From: Fonsecaea monophora
Lineage: Eukaryota; Ascomycota; Eurotiomycetes; Chaetothyriales; Herpotrichiellaceae
Length of the DNA stretch: 38,412 bases
Direction of reading: 5' to 3'
Assembly: GCF_001642475.1 (NCBI RefSeq)
Contig: NW_019174113.1
Span: forward strand, 1-38,412
Part shown: positions 8,900 through 18,330 of the stretch, one piece after another
How positions within the stretch are numbered: position 1 is the stretch's first letter
Layout of the letters: every line of letters begins with the position of its first letter
The notes under the pieces: model-generated
What the model was told of the DNA's origin: nothing
What the model saw: only the letters and a program-made list of their open reading frames with translations
Databases searched by the model: none
Made by a program: the position numbers and the translations under genes

Positions 8900-11800
8900 A
8901 TGACTGATGCAGTCGGCTCCAAAGAGTCTCGAAATGCCGCTCTCCAGAAGACCGCGAACGAGGCTACCAGTGCTGGATCGACCACTGCACGTGTCTGGGA
9001 TTCGAAGTTCAGAGAAAGGTCCTCGATTCCTGCGACGGTTGGAGGTACCATTGACCAAGTCATGGCTGGTGCTGCGGCTGAGGCAGATGCAGACGGTGAT
9101 TCAGAGGCAGAGACATTGATTCAGTCACCAGAGAAGCAGAGGACCATCGCGAACCACACGTCCGTCACAGGATCGGCAAGTGTTACCAGGCTTAAAGATG
9201 GAGATTCGGCTGTTGGAGCAACTGCGACCGAAAATGACAACAATTCCAGAAAGCGCAAGCGTAGCATTGATGATGCGCAGGACGATCCCGCCTTTTCCGT
9301 CTCCAGTCGTCGCAGCTCGCCTTTATCATCGCCCCGAATACCTCCGCATTCCCCAGATAGCGAGTCAGAGTTATCAGACCATATCGCATCTCGAAATTCC
9401 AAGCAGGCGCGGCCTCAACGTGAAGACGACATCATCAGTGTGCGTGATGCCGGGGAAAAGCCAGTCAAGAACCAAAGTCGCAAGCGTCGTCCAAGCGATA
9501 TTCTGCCTCCGATAAGCAAACATCGCACAAAGACCAGTAGCGGCGGAGTGGATCCGACCTCGTCAGAACGCCGCGAAACCAGATCTGCCACTTATCCCCG
9601 TCATTCTTCGCAAGACCGCTCTCCTTCGCCAAGGCCACAAAGAAGAGAACATAGGCGTGGGATATCGACCCAGTTGACACTTGGCGATGTTGAGAGGAAA
9701 AAGCGTGGGCGGCCTCCCTCAATTCACACCAGACGAAGTGGTTCGGCAGATAATACGCGCGATCGCTCGGCCTCTTCGGACGTCTCAGACTCTCCTCGCC
9801 AGCCACGACCCGTCCTCCTGCACAAGTTCTCGTCTACAGAGCATGATACCATGTCACCGATTAAACCCCCCGGCCCTCGCAAGTGGCGAGACAAGAATGG
9901 TAGAACCTTCCTGTCACGAGCATGCAGTAACAACGATCTTGCAGCGGCGAAAATCAAATTTTCCGAACGACCAGAAGATCTCAACCAACCCGACAATGCA
10001 GGAAACACTCCGCTCCAAATTGCCGCGCTCCAAGGCTATGTCGATATCGTGAGGTTCCTGTTGGAGAACGGATGCGAGATCGATACACGGAACATCGATA
10101 AAGACACCGCACTTATTGATGCAGTTGAGAACGGTCACGTTGAAGTCGTCAAACTCCTTCTCGAATACGGAGCGAATCCACGAATGGGCAACGCTAAGGG
10201 CGATGAACCATACGAACTTGTTCCTCAAGATGACGAGAACTATGAACAGATCCGACGGCTCCTTGCCGACGCAAAAGAGAAACCCAGCAATAGGCGAGTA
10301 TCTTCTGAGCACAACGACACGGCTCGAGACGGGAATTCCTCGCGAGCAGCTTCTGCAGCTAGCCCCCGCGATTCACCACCCCTCATGGGACCTAGAAGTC
10401 CGCCTGCTGCCTACGGTAGGCGGAGAACTGGTCGCAGCGAATCCACTCGTAATGATCTTCTCTGGCAAGCAAATACTCAGGAGAATCTGAAAAAGTTGGC
10501 GGGGAAAGGTGATGTCCAAGGCGTGGCCAGTATCCTCAATGTCTTGCAAAAGGCTGAAACGGAGTCTTTAATAGCAGCCGCCAAAGCTGGGCACGAAGAG
10601 GTCTTGCAGCTGATTCTGGCGATGGGTGATCCTGAAGCCGATCCTGACCCAATTCGAAGCCTGAGACCTGGATTCAACACTCCGATGCTCGCAGCTATTG
10701 GCAGAGGGCATCCGGAAGTTGTCAAACTTCTCGTCGAGCAGCTAGGTTTCAATCCTACGAGGAGGATTCTTAAAGGGAAGACCTATTATGAGATCGCTGC
10801 CGAGCGGAAAGGTGAACGGTGGGAGCAGGAGTATGAGATTCTAAAGACGGCCTACGACAAATACCACGCAACACAACGAAGAGTGAGCTCTCCGCGGTTT
10901 ACTAGAGACCTAGACAAGGCCAAAGGTCGTGTCAGTCGCCGCTCACAATCTCCGAACTCCAATAACTCGCAAAATTCCTCGAGTCCGATCTTGACGCAAA
11001 GACAATTGGCGGGCAAGCTGCCTAATTTTGCTGAAAAGGAAAAGGATCGAGACCTTGGTTCTGTAGACGGACAAGACAGGCGGAAGCATCATGTTTCGAA
11101 ACGAGATGTCGGAGGTTCACCTATTGCTGTTTCTTCTGATCAGGATCAGTCGGTACACGCGTCGCGCAAAGGTCATATCAAACGTCGTAGCCAGAGCGAC
11201 CTGCCACCACCGCCTAACCTGGAATCCGAGGTCACGCATCGGCGAAGACGTCTTGTTACCGGTAAAGAGCACCGCAGCCGCAAGGGCAATTCCGGTGCCT
11301 CATCAGATGACGAAGACGCCGTAGTCATCATTACTCCGGAAAGTCAACCGGCCACGGTGCTCAAACGAACTCGGGAACACGTTTCGCCAGGACCAGCAGT
11401 GATCGAAGAGGCTGACAATGGTCGCAGCACTGCTAAGAAGCGACGGACCGTCATCGAAAGCAGTCCGGAAGACACCCGCCCTGGCCCGAAGAATCTCAAG
11501 CGTGGCTCATCCTCTCCCACACTTGGCCGCAAATCGGATGACGGATTTGGTCCGAAGCGCGAGAAAGCCAGATCTCAGCCAGCTATCCAAGAAGATCCGA
11601 AGGAAGCCATGGAGATTGACAAGCACAGGCCTGGACTAGACACACCGAGTGACACTATTGAAACTGAAGCATCGACGGGTCCTCCCGGCAGTGCAGGCTT
11701 TCAATCAAGGGTGATTCTTGGAGGAACCATCAAAGCCGAGCCGGTTGAGCGGGGCGCTTCTGAGACAGACCTTCAGCATCAGAGAGAAGAAAATGCCCGA

Positions 11801-13074
11801 AAAGCCGAAGAAGCTAAGCGACTTGAGGAGACCAAACAGCTTGAAGAGACCCGACGTCTTGAAGAGGCCAGACGGCGTGAAGAGGCACAACGCCTTGAAC
11901 AGGCCAGACTCGAAGAAGCACGTCGACTTGAAGAGGCCAAGCAAGTCGAAGAGGCGCGTCAGCTGGAAGAAGCCAAGCGAGTCGAAGAAGCTAAACGACT
12001 GGAAGAAGCTAAGCGAGCCGAAGAAGCAAAACGAGCTGAAGAGGCACGTCGACTTGAGGAGGCCAGACGACGTGAAGAGACTAGACGTCTCGAAGAGATC
12101 AGAAAGCGTGAGGAGGCAAGGCGACTGGAAGAGGCCAGGAGGCGCGAGGAAGAAAGAATTGCGGCTGAGAGGGCAGAGGAAGAACGGAGACTTGCGGAAG
12201 AGGCGGAAAAACGTCGAAAGGCTGAAGAGGAAGCTGCTCTCAGGCGGAAGGAAGAGGAGGCACGGAAAGAGCGCATAAAGCGTGAGCTCGAGGAAAGACA
12301 ACGCAAACAGGAAGAGCAGCTCCGAGAGCAACAACGCCGAGAGCGACTCGAGGCCGAACGGCGCAGGCGAGAGGCGTTGCCAGCATTGCTTAGGCAATGC
12401 GCCCTACTCCTCGACGCCGGCGATTCCAGGGCCAGAAGTGAGCATTGGTTGAACCTTTTCCTGCCATTGTACACTGTCAAGTCTGCACAGCTCGATCCCA
12501 ATACTCCAGCCGCTGACCGGGACAACCTATGGATTCCAAATTTCCAAGTTGCTGGACTGCTTGCGACCAAGGATTTGAATCTACGAAGCTATACTTCTCT
12601 AGAGAGACGGCCGGTCACACCACACGAACGACAACGTCTTTGGCAAGTGTCGAGGAATAACCTGTCATATGAGTTCGAAACCAATCAGTACAATACAACA
12701 ATCAATATGGCGATTCAGCGCGAGCGAGAGGAGCGACCAAAGTTCTTTGCCATGGAGGAACTTTTTTGGGTCAAGGTATGTGGTGTATTTTTGTGCCTGA
12801 ATTCGTGATTTGGTAGCTAACTTGCACGCAGCTTTCCGACTTCGAGGATCAGCTCTTCCGACATCCGCACCTGAAGAACCTGAAGATCAGGAAACAGCCG
12901 ATCTCACTTCGGGTCCTTTCGTTGCATCAGCATAACGCAGGTGGATCTCCGTCGCAAAGCGCTGCTGCATACCCCGACTTCGGTAAAAACGTGAAATCAG
13001 GCCAACTGACAAACGGCCTGACTTCCCACGCGTCTCCCATTATTAATGGCAACGGATCCGGCTATACTCATTGA
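8900..13074 (+). CDS. Ankyrin-repeat/long charged-helix protein, Hos4-like (Set3 complex)
   Basis: Exons are 8900-12775 and 12832-13074, separated by a 56-base intron (GTATGT donor, CTAAC branch site). The product is 1372 residues. The first ATG is at 8900; the open frame upstream of it lacks one. In order: a disordered basic/serine-rich N-terminus with KRKR-type nuclear signals; an ankyrin block at about 323-430 beginning GRTFLSRACSNNDL and containing NTPLQIAALQGYVDIVRFLLENG; a second diverged ankyrin block at about 516-660; a disordered region; a charged helix of about 200 residues (961-1158) built on a six-residue repeat; and a globular C-terminal domain crossed by the intron. This order resembles fungal Hos4 homologues, subunits of the Set3 histone-deacetylase complex, so a chromatin role in the nucleus is inferred. 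The Hos4 link rests on remembered family resemblance and is moderate. Confidence 0.75.
11812..12150 (+). repeat. Degenerate 18-bp coding tandem repeat
   Basis: Inside the ankyrin protein gene, about 18 imperfect copies of an 18-base unit encode the six-residue pattern (R/K)-x-E-E-x-(R/K), for example RLEEAR and KRAEEA. One unit near 11908 is a codon shorter, shifting the phase of the protein repeat. Third-position differences between copies show an old array under coding constraint. The minus-strand frames over it are shadows of the repeat. Confidence 0.85.
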
Positions 13075-13414
13075 AAGGGGTTAATGATTGACGACTGAGA
13101 GAGTTGAGGCATTGATTGGCCTTGGTAGGCCACTTGCAGAGTTATTTCGAGAACGGGACTCTGTTGTTTATGGTCTTGATCGGCTTTTGGATGCAGAGCA
13201 CGGGGGTTTTAGCAATTCATTCGTTGACATATGAAGACATGAATTCGCCGTTGTTTTGAGTTGACGGTAGATGGTAGTAGCTACGTACTTGGAATTGTGT
13301 CCATGAGCACAACACAACATGCATGACGGGAGGCTGTGTTCCAAATCAATATCGCAGATGACAATAGGCTTCCGGGGACATTTCCCGCTCGTGTTTTCTT
13401 TTATTTTGACTAGG

Positions 13415-13438
13415 TTAGTACGAGGTACCTAGTACTAA
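13415..13438. repeat. 24-bp near-perfect palindrome
   Basis: Seven-base arms TTAGTAC and GTACTAA flank a central GGTACC, giving a 24-base palindrome with only one mismatched pair on each side of the centre. It lies about 250 bases upstream of the eS12 start. It could bind a dimeric factor or extrude as a hairpin; no known fungal site comes to mind. Confidence 0.6.
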
Positions 13439-13488
13439 TAACCTTTGTCACATCCTTCCACACGCGAGAATACCACGCTGATTTGATA

Positions 13489-13498
13489 ATCACGTGAT
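13489..13498. promoter_or_regulatory. Cbf1-type palindrome ATCACGTGAT
   Basis: A perfect ten-base palindrome with a CACGTG core lies 188 bases upstream of the eS12 start codon. Cbf1-like bHLH factors bind this core, and in several ascomycetes outside Saccharomyces Cbf1 is reported at ribosomal-protein promoters. Location and full symmetry fit such a role; the assignment is inference. Confidence 0.55.
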
Positions 13499-13685
13499 CA
13501 CTCTGATTTCTTGGCAAAGTCTTGGAGGGACACGCACCGTAATTTCGCATTTTCGACCTGCAAAAAGTTCCGGACCTTTCCCTTTTGCATGATACTATTC
13601 ATTCCTTTCCCAAGTTGACTCTTTGAGGATCATCCGACAAATTGTTGATAGACAAGTACTTGCACACAAGTAACGAATCGCCAAT

Positions 13686-14560
13686 ATGGTATGTTCCCCC
13701 ATCTTTCCCGCCAAACGCCCCCAGTCCAAGGTGTCCCAAGCCCGAACTTTTGAGTTTCCGCCGACTCACGAAAGAGATGTCACGGACACGGCAAAATTTA
13801 GGCATGGAGGACCTGGGTTGATTTCTTTTATTACTTCTCCTTATGCACCGTCATCTTGTGGACGCAAAAATACTGACGTTGATTGTGTCTGCGTAGTCGG
13901 AAGGAGAAGAGCCCACTTCCCCCGTCGAAGAAGTTGCCGCGGCCGATGAGGTCGAAGTCTCTGGTGATGCCGGCGCCTCTGGTTCCATGTCCGTCCTTGA
14001 TGCTCTAAAAGGTGTGTGTCTGGCATTTTCTTTTCGACCCCAGGCAACTGGTGGAGGACAGAGGAAAGAAACATGATAGGAGGGGAGAGATACAAAGCAC
14101 GACGCCGTACTTTCGACATGTTTCACGGATGGGGAGGAATCGAAGGAGACAAAGAGCATGGAATGAAGAATTGAAAAAACGGTGGCTGTAAAACTGAGGG
14201 CTAACTCTCGTGTGTGCAGGAGTCCTCAAACTCGCCCTTATCCACGATGGCCTCGCTCGCGGCCTGCGCGAAGCATCCAAGGCGCTCGACCGTCGCCAAG
14301 CGCACATGTGCGTCCTCAACGAGGCCTGCGAGGAGGAAGCCTACAAGAAGCTCGTCGTCGCCCTGTGCTCCGAGCACAAGATCCCGCTGATCAAGGTTCC
14401 CGACGGCAAGATGCTGGGCGAGTGGGCCGGTCTGTGCGTCCTGGACCGAGAGGGCAACGCCCGCAAGGTGGTCAACTGCAGCTGCGTCGTGGTTAGGGAC
14501 TGGGGCGAGGAGAGCCAGGAGCGCAACGTCCTGTTGAACTATTTCCAGACCGAGCAGTAA
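13686..14560 (+). CDS. RPS12: 40S ribosomal protein eS12
   Basis: There are three exons: 13686-13688, 13897-14011 and 14220-14560. The first coding exon is only the ATG, spliced to SEGEEPTSPVEE. The product is 152 residues. After an acidic N-terminal extension, the conserved body runs from MSVLDALKGVLKLALIHDG through RRQAHMCVLNEACEE and IPLIKVPDGKMLGEWAGLC to VVVRDWGEES and a C-terminal LLNYFQTEQ, matching fungal eS12 throughout. It is a structural protein of the small ribosomal subunit near the beak. Donors are GTATGT and GTGTGT; the second intron has a CTAAC branch site. Both introns are 208 bases long but unrelated in sequence. Early introns splitting off the start codon are common in fungal ribosomal-protein genes. 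Confidence 0.96.
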
Positions 14561-15439
14561 AATAACCGAATCGGAAGCCGAGGACGGGAGGAGTGTTATC
14601 GCTGCTGCTATCGCTGCTGCTCCTCCACCTCGTTGTCTCCTTTTGCTCGTCACCTTCTTCAATCACAAATCGTTACTTTGTGGTTCCTATTCCTTGGCTC
14701 CTTGTGATGAAGGGTTGATGGAAGGTGGAAAAACGGACAGAAAATTCAACTACTTCGGGAACTTCGAGGCGGGAAAAGATATTTGGGTGTTGTGCTGGTG
14801 GTGGTGGGCCCCGGTCGGCGGTCGGCTTGCGCGAGGCTGGTGGACGAAGAAGAAAAACCAACAAGACATTCAAACACCCTTCTACTACTCCTTCTACGTC
14901 TTCTATTTCTTGCTTTGCTCTACTAACCTTTTTTTCTTTCTCTATTCTCTGTCTTCTGTTTGTACCTCATTTTGCTTAACTTTGCTTTGCTTTGCGCCGC
15001 ATGGCATGTTGTGGCACGGTATAGCATTGCATGGTCTGGCAAAGCGTGTAAGGACAGCCCCAGGACGGGGCGGAAGAGAGCAGAACCAGAAAGATGAAAA
15101 CCTAAATGTTTCACGTAAAGTACAAGGAACTTGTACGTAGAGAAGACAGGAGGGAGACACTCTTCCCTCCCTTCAGACTCATGCTAACACGTTGCAGAAA
15201 TGAGCGGTATATTTGTATGTACCCAGCAGTCATGGTCGTAATCTCGTAAATCATCGTGATGTCAAAACGAAACGGCGTGTTCGAGCGTCCCCAGCCATGT
15301 GGTTAATGATAGAAAAGGGGGATCGCTCTGACCACCACAGACACCGCCGAGTTCCGGACAATTGCTTGCCTGAGAACGAGGCCATATTTACCTCTAGAGG
15401 GCAGGCTGATCATCTACCTCGTTCTACTCTTCAACCTCC
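14561..15439. other. Convergent 3' intergenic region
   Basis: This 879-base interval lies between the convergent eS12 and SLC35F-like genes. It contains a 12-base perfect tandem duplication at 14598-14621 (two copies of ATCGCTGCTGCT) and a T/C-rich tract at about 14930-14960. The open frames on either strand are low-complexity and look like chance frames. Confidence 0.4.
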
Positions 15440-16777
15440 TTAGACCACGCCCATGCTTTCGGTACCTTCGCCACCCCTGGTCCCCGCTGTGTTCTCCTGC
15501 ATCATTCGGAGCTTCCTCTTCGCACTCCCGAAGCCATCGATACCTTTCTCCTGGTTCTCGCCCAGCCACGCCTTCGCCGCCTCTCCCATCACGCCCTTTC
15601 CAAAGTAATACACAAAGTGGCCGATCATAATCAGTGTAAATGCAATGGGATACAACCAATGCACGTGGAGATGGAACACCCGTAGACCGATAATCACACC
15701 CCAAAAGTTTCCTGTCAAAAGGGAGATGTTTTGGAACGCTGCGCTGGCGAAGCGGTAAAGGATGGGAACGAGGGTGTAGAAAACGAACAGAATGAGGGTA
15801 TAGCCTGTCAAATAGCCTCCAACTTTACTGTTCCAGGTCGCGGTGTGGAAAGAGTGGCGGTCGAAGATACCGGCTTGTGCGCCATTGATGATGGTGGCCC
15901 AAAAGCCAAGCTGGCCGATCACTTCATAGAGGGGTCTGCCCGACACAAACCACTCCTCATAGACGTTGCACAAGCCGTAGAAGGTCGCGCCCAACAGCGC
16001 AAACAGGTCACCCTTGAGCTGGTTGCCGGAAGAGACGTCCCCGCCATTGGAGCCGGTGATGTGGTCAGAGGCCAGTAAAAGTCCCATTCCACCAATGCAT
16101 ACAAAAATACCGAGGACTTGAGCCCAGTGGTATCGTACGCGGAGGAAGATGAAGGAGATGACGACCACAACAACAATAGCCCAGAAGTTGATCAATTGGG
16201 CCGAGAGAATGGTGGTGTAGCGGTAGGCAAGTACAGTGAAGTAGTTGCCCTCGACGTCGAAGAAAGCAAGAATGATATCTATAGTTCTGCGGTTAGTCCT
16301 TGAGCGGCTCAACATGACAATGTATTGAAGAAGCATACATTTCCAACCATCCTTGAGGACCATTCGCGACCACTTCTTGAAGCCATATTTGTACAGGGTG
16401 TAACCCGTGTAGACGAAATTAAGCAATACGTAATTGAACAGGGTCTGGAAGGCGGGGATGCTGGTTCCCTCAGCCGCCAACAAGCTTGTCAAAGTGTTTG
16501 TACCAGTAATGCAGATAGCCAGTATCTGTCCCAGAAACAAAATGAGCCAAAAGTCCTTGGTCTTGAAGAAGGCAAACTTGGAACGCCATGACTGTTTCTT
16601 AAGTCCACCTGTTTCGTCGTCACCATCGGCAGTGGCACCACGTTCGGGACTCGCTTCAATGATCTCAGGATGTCCATGCTCGATGGGCGAACGAGAGCTG
16701 GAGGACCCGGTGCCATAGTCGCGGCCAAGGTCGACGCTGGAAGCGCGAATGACCTTGATATCCTTGGAATCGCTCAT
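15440..16777 (-). CDS. SLC35F1/F2-type (DUF914) membrane transporter
   Basis: Exons are 16777-16339 and 16278-15440, giving 425 residues. The 60-base intron (16338-16279) has a GTATGC donor and a TATAG acceptor. Splicing restores KDGWKYIILAFFDVEGNYF, the conserved stretch of this family. Without splicing the frame stays open, because the intron is a multiple of three with no stop. The protein has a hydrophilic N-terminus of about 75 residues, then about ten helices in a drug/metabolite-transporter fold with FWLILFLGQ, YRYTTILSAQLINFWAI, GDLFALLGATFYGLCNVYEE and a C-terminal HWLYPIAFTLIMIG. The family is nucleotide-sugar-transporter-like, but substrates of the F branch are mostly unassigned. 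Location is probably an endomembrane or vacuole. Confidence 0.88.
   Translation of the reverse strand: MSDSKDIKVIRASSVDLGRDYGTGSSSSRSPIEHGHPEIIEASPERGATADGDDETGGLKKQSWRSKFAFFKTKDFWLILFLGQILAICITGTNTLTSLLAAEGTSIPAFQTLFNYVLLNFVYTGYTLYKYGFKKWSRMVLKDGWKCMLLQYIVMLSRSRTNRRTIDIILAFFDVEGNYFTVLAYRYTTILSAQLINFWAIVVVVVISFIFLRVRYHWAQVLGIFVCIGGMGLLLASDHITGSNGGDVSSGNQLKGDLFALLGATFYGLCNVYEEWFVSGRPLYEVIGQLGFWATIINGAQAGIFDRHSFHTATWNSKVGGYLTGYTLILFVFYTLVPILYRFASAAFQNISLLTGNFWGVIIGLRVFHLHVHWLYPIAFTLIMIGHFVYYFGKGVMGEAAKAWLGENQEKGIDGFGSAKRKLRMMQENTAGTRGGEGTESMGVV
16279..16338 (-). other. 60-bp stop-free intron in the SLC35F-like gene
   Basis: On the minus strand this is GTATGC...TATAG. It is exactly 20 codons and contains no in-frame stop, so a retained copy would still be translated and would insert an extra segment just before the conserved DVEGNYF helix. 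A nearer CAG acceptor at 16287 would instead create an immediate stop codon. Confidence 0.75.
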
Positions 16778-18326
16778 GGTGCCTGGCTCTTGAGAAGAGG
16801 TTCGCTATTGGGAGGAAGTGGTCAAGTTGGAGCTTTATGTCGAGAAGCGAGCGCAAAACTCCCGAAGTCGCTCGCTGTGGAAGATGGGGGTTTGAGAATG
16901 CCTAAAGGGCGATGGGAAGAAAGAAGAGCAGAGGACGAAAAGGCACGGAAAACCATTTTGTAGGGTCTTTTTGGCATGGTTGCATCTGGTGATCGGTGGT
17001 GACCGAAACGATGTGTGTCGGATTGGTTGAGTAGCGGGTGAAGCGCAGATCAAGTCGTCACTCGACTGGTCCAGAGCGTGGTAGATGGAACGCAAGGGTA
17101 GAGAAAGACTGCAGAAAGAGTGGGGGTGAGGCGCTCTCTACCAGTGGATTTTTTCTTTCTTTTTTTTTCTCTTTGGTAAAGACGCCCCGAAAGGTCAATG
17201 GGTTCCCGCTTATCGCTTCTCAGATGCCCACGTGATGGAGGGGTTTGGAAAAAGTATTTTCCGGACACCAGTCTCCAAACGTCACTAGCGTCAACACGTG
17301 ACTGAGTGGCACTTTCCGGCATAACAATTTGTGCACATTGTGGTAACATGTAACATCCTAGTGCTTGGAGTGCATAACTTTGTATCAAAGTACCTCTCTC
17401 GTACTCGTATAGCTACGGGAGGTAGGAGGAGTGCATGCCCTGTGCCAAACAGGTGTTGCTGCCAACTTGGACAAGTCCCTTGGCTATATACTTGTTCTCG
17501 GTATCTGCGACAAGGACTTGCACAAGAATTGGCCCGTAGCCGAACAAGTTCAGGGGGGGCTAGACACGAAAATCTAACACGCTCGCCACACTTATCGCCC
17601 CCACTACAGCCTCGGATGGCTGGATGGGACAATTTCCCTGGTCTTGATGGTCAGGGTTGGCAGCATTGGCAGTTTCGGTAATTGGCGGCTAGCAGGGTGC
17701 CAAGAGGAGGCTAATGCAGGGAGAAGCCATCCACTGGAGTCCATCCTCTGCCACTCAATGTCTAGAAATGTTGCAGTTCAGCCTCATCAGGCTGGTGCGA
17801 GGCGCCGGACAAGCACGCGAGCAAATAGTAAGCCGCGGAACAGAGTAACAGGGGCGTTCCAAGAAACCCCTTATGGTCTTGGGCTGAATCTTCCAAACCA
17901 TCCAAGACAAATGTCGTGATTTCAAGCCTCGATTGCACTGGCACCCCAAGGCCATCGTATCCGGCGTGTCCAACCCACCGTCCTCTCCATGGCTGTGGAC
18001 TGATTGTTACTCCGTACACTCTTTTTCTTCTCCTACTTGTCTTTTGATGAACTCTCCTTTGATCGTTCATTCTTGTTAGGAACCTAATTCAGGGCAAGGC
18101 GGACCTGTTCAGGGGCGCGGGCGCGCCTTTATCCTTTCCTTTGACGCCACCCACCCAGAACCACCTGGGCACCCATTATTTCATTTCGTACCACTCCAAT
18201 ACCCCGTCCTCAAGACACTGCTAGACACTTGCTAGACACTTTAGACAGGCCCTCAGCCCTCTGCGACCCCAGTTCTCAGAATAACGCAATCCAGGCAAGC
18301 GAACATACCATACCAATGATAGCACC
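16778..18326. other. Divergent promoter region, SLC35F-like gene and acyltransferase
   Basis: About 1.55 kb separate two divergent start codons. Two CACGTG cores lie at 17229-17234 and 17295-17300. A T-rich pyrimidine tract lies at about 17147-17175. An 11-base tandem repeat and a four-codon upstream ORF lie near the acyltransferase start and are listed separately. No gene is recognisable in the open frames. Confidence 0.4.
18219..18240 (+). repeat. 11-bp tandem repeat, two copies
   Basis: Two perfect head-to-tail copies of TGCTAGACACT occupy 18219-18240, with partial copies before (AAGACAC) and after (TTAGACAG). The repeat sits 87-108 bases upstream of the acyltransferase start. The spacing of about one helical turn could place two protein sites on one DNA face. 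Confidence 0.6.
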
Positions 18327-18330
18327 ATGA
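18316..18330 (+). other. Four-codon upstream ORF overlapping the acyltransferase start
   Basis: The frame ATG-ATA-GCA-CCA-TGA encodes MIAP. Its TGA (18328-18330) overlaps the main ATG (18327-18329) in an ATGA arrangement. The upstream ATG has C at -3 (weak context), while the main ATG has A at -3 (strong), so leaky scanning is likely. Its presence in the mRNA is not proven by the sequence. Confidence 0.55.

Larger units (their letters stand above)
13075..13685 (+). other. Intergenic region and eS12 promoter
   Basis: This 611-base interval lies between the ankyrin protein stop and the eS12 start. It holds the 3' untranslated region of the first gene and the promoter of the second. Two palindromes, at 13415-13438 and 13489-13498, are described separately. 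I see no coding frame. Confidence 0.5.

Noticed and set aside
11705..12570. Two long minus-strand frames (230 and 203 codons) opposite the charged-helix region
   Set aside because: They are antisense shadows of an 18-bp repeat made of E/K/R codons, which reads as stop-poor Ser/Leu/Phe on the other strand. They contain no domain.
14060..14200. Possible C/D-box snoRNA in the second eS12 intron (ATGATAG ... CTGA)
   Set aside because: The C-box match is imperfect, the spacing of about 125 bases is long, and no terminal stem is visible.
13689..14219. Both eS12 introns are 208 bases long (and two Ctr introns are both 155), suggesting duplicated introns
   Set aside because: Comparing them by eye shows no sequence similarity beyond the splice signals, so the equal lengths look coincidental.
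14643..15140. 165-codon + frame after eS12
   Set aside because: It is low-complexity, Trp/Phe/Leu-rich sequence in a convergent 3' region with no family resemblance.
16279..16338. Reading the SLC35F-like frame straight through as an intronless 445-residue protein
   Set aside because: The 20 extra residues interrupt a conserved family stretch, while splicing at GTATGC/TATAG restores it exactly.
17229..17300. Pair of CACGTG cores upstream of the SLC35F-like gene as a specific control element
   Set aside because: CACGTG is expected about nine times in a window of this size and it occurs in several intergenic regions, so this pair is not notable by count.
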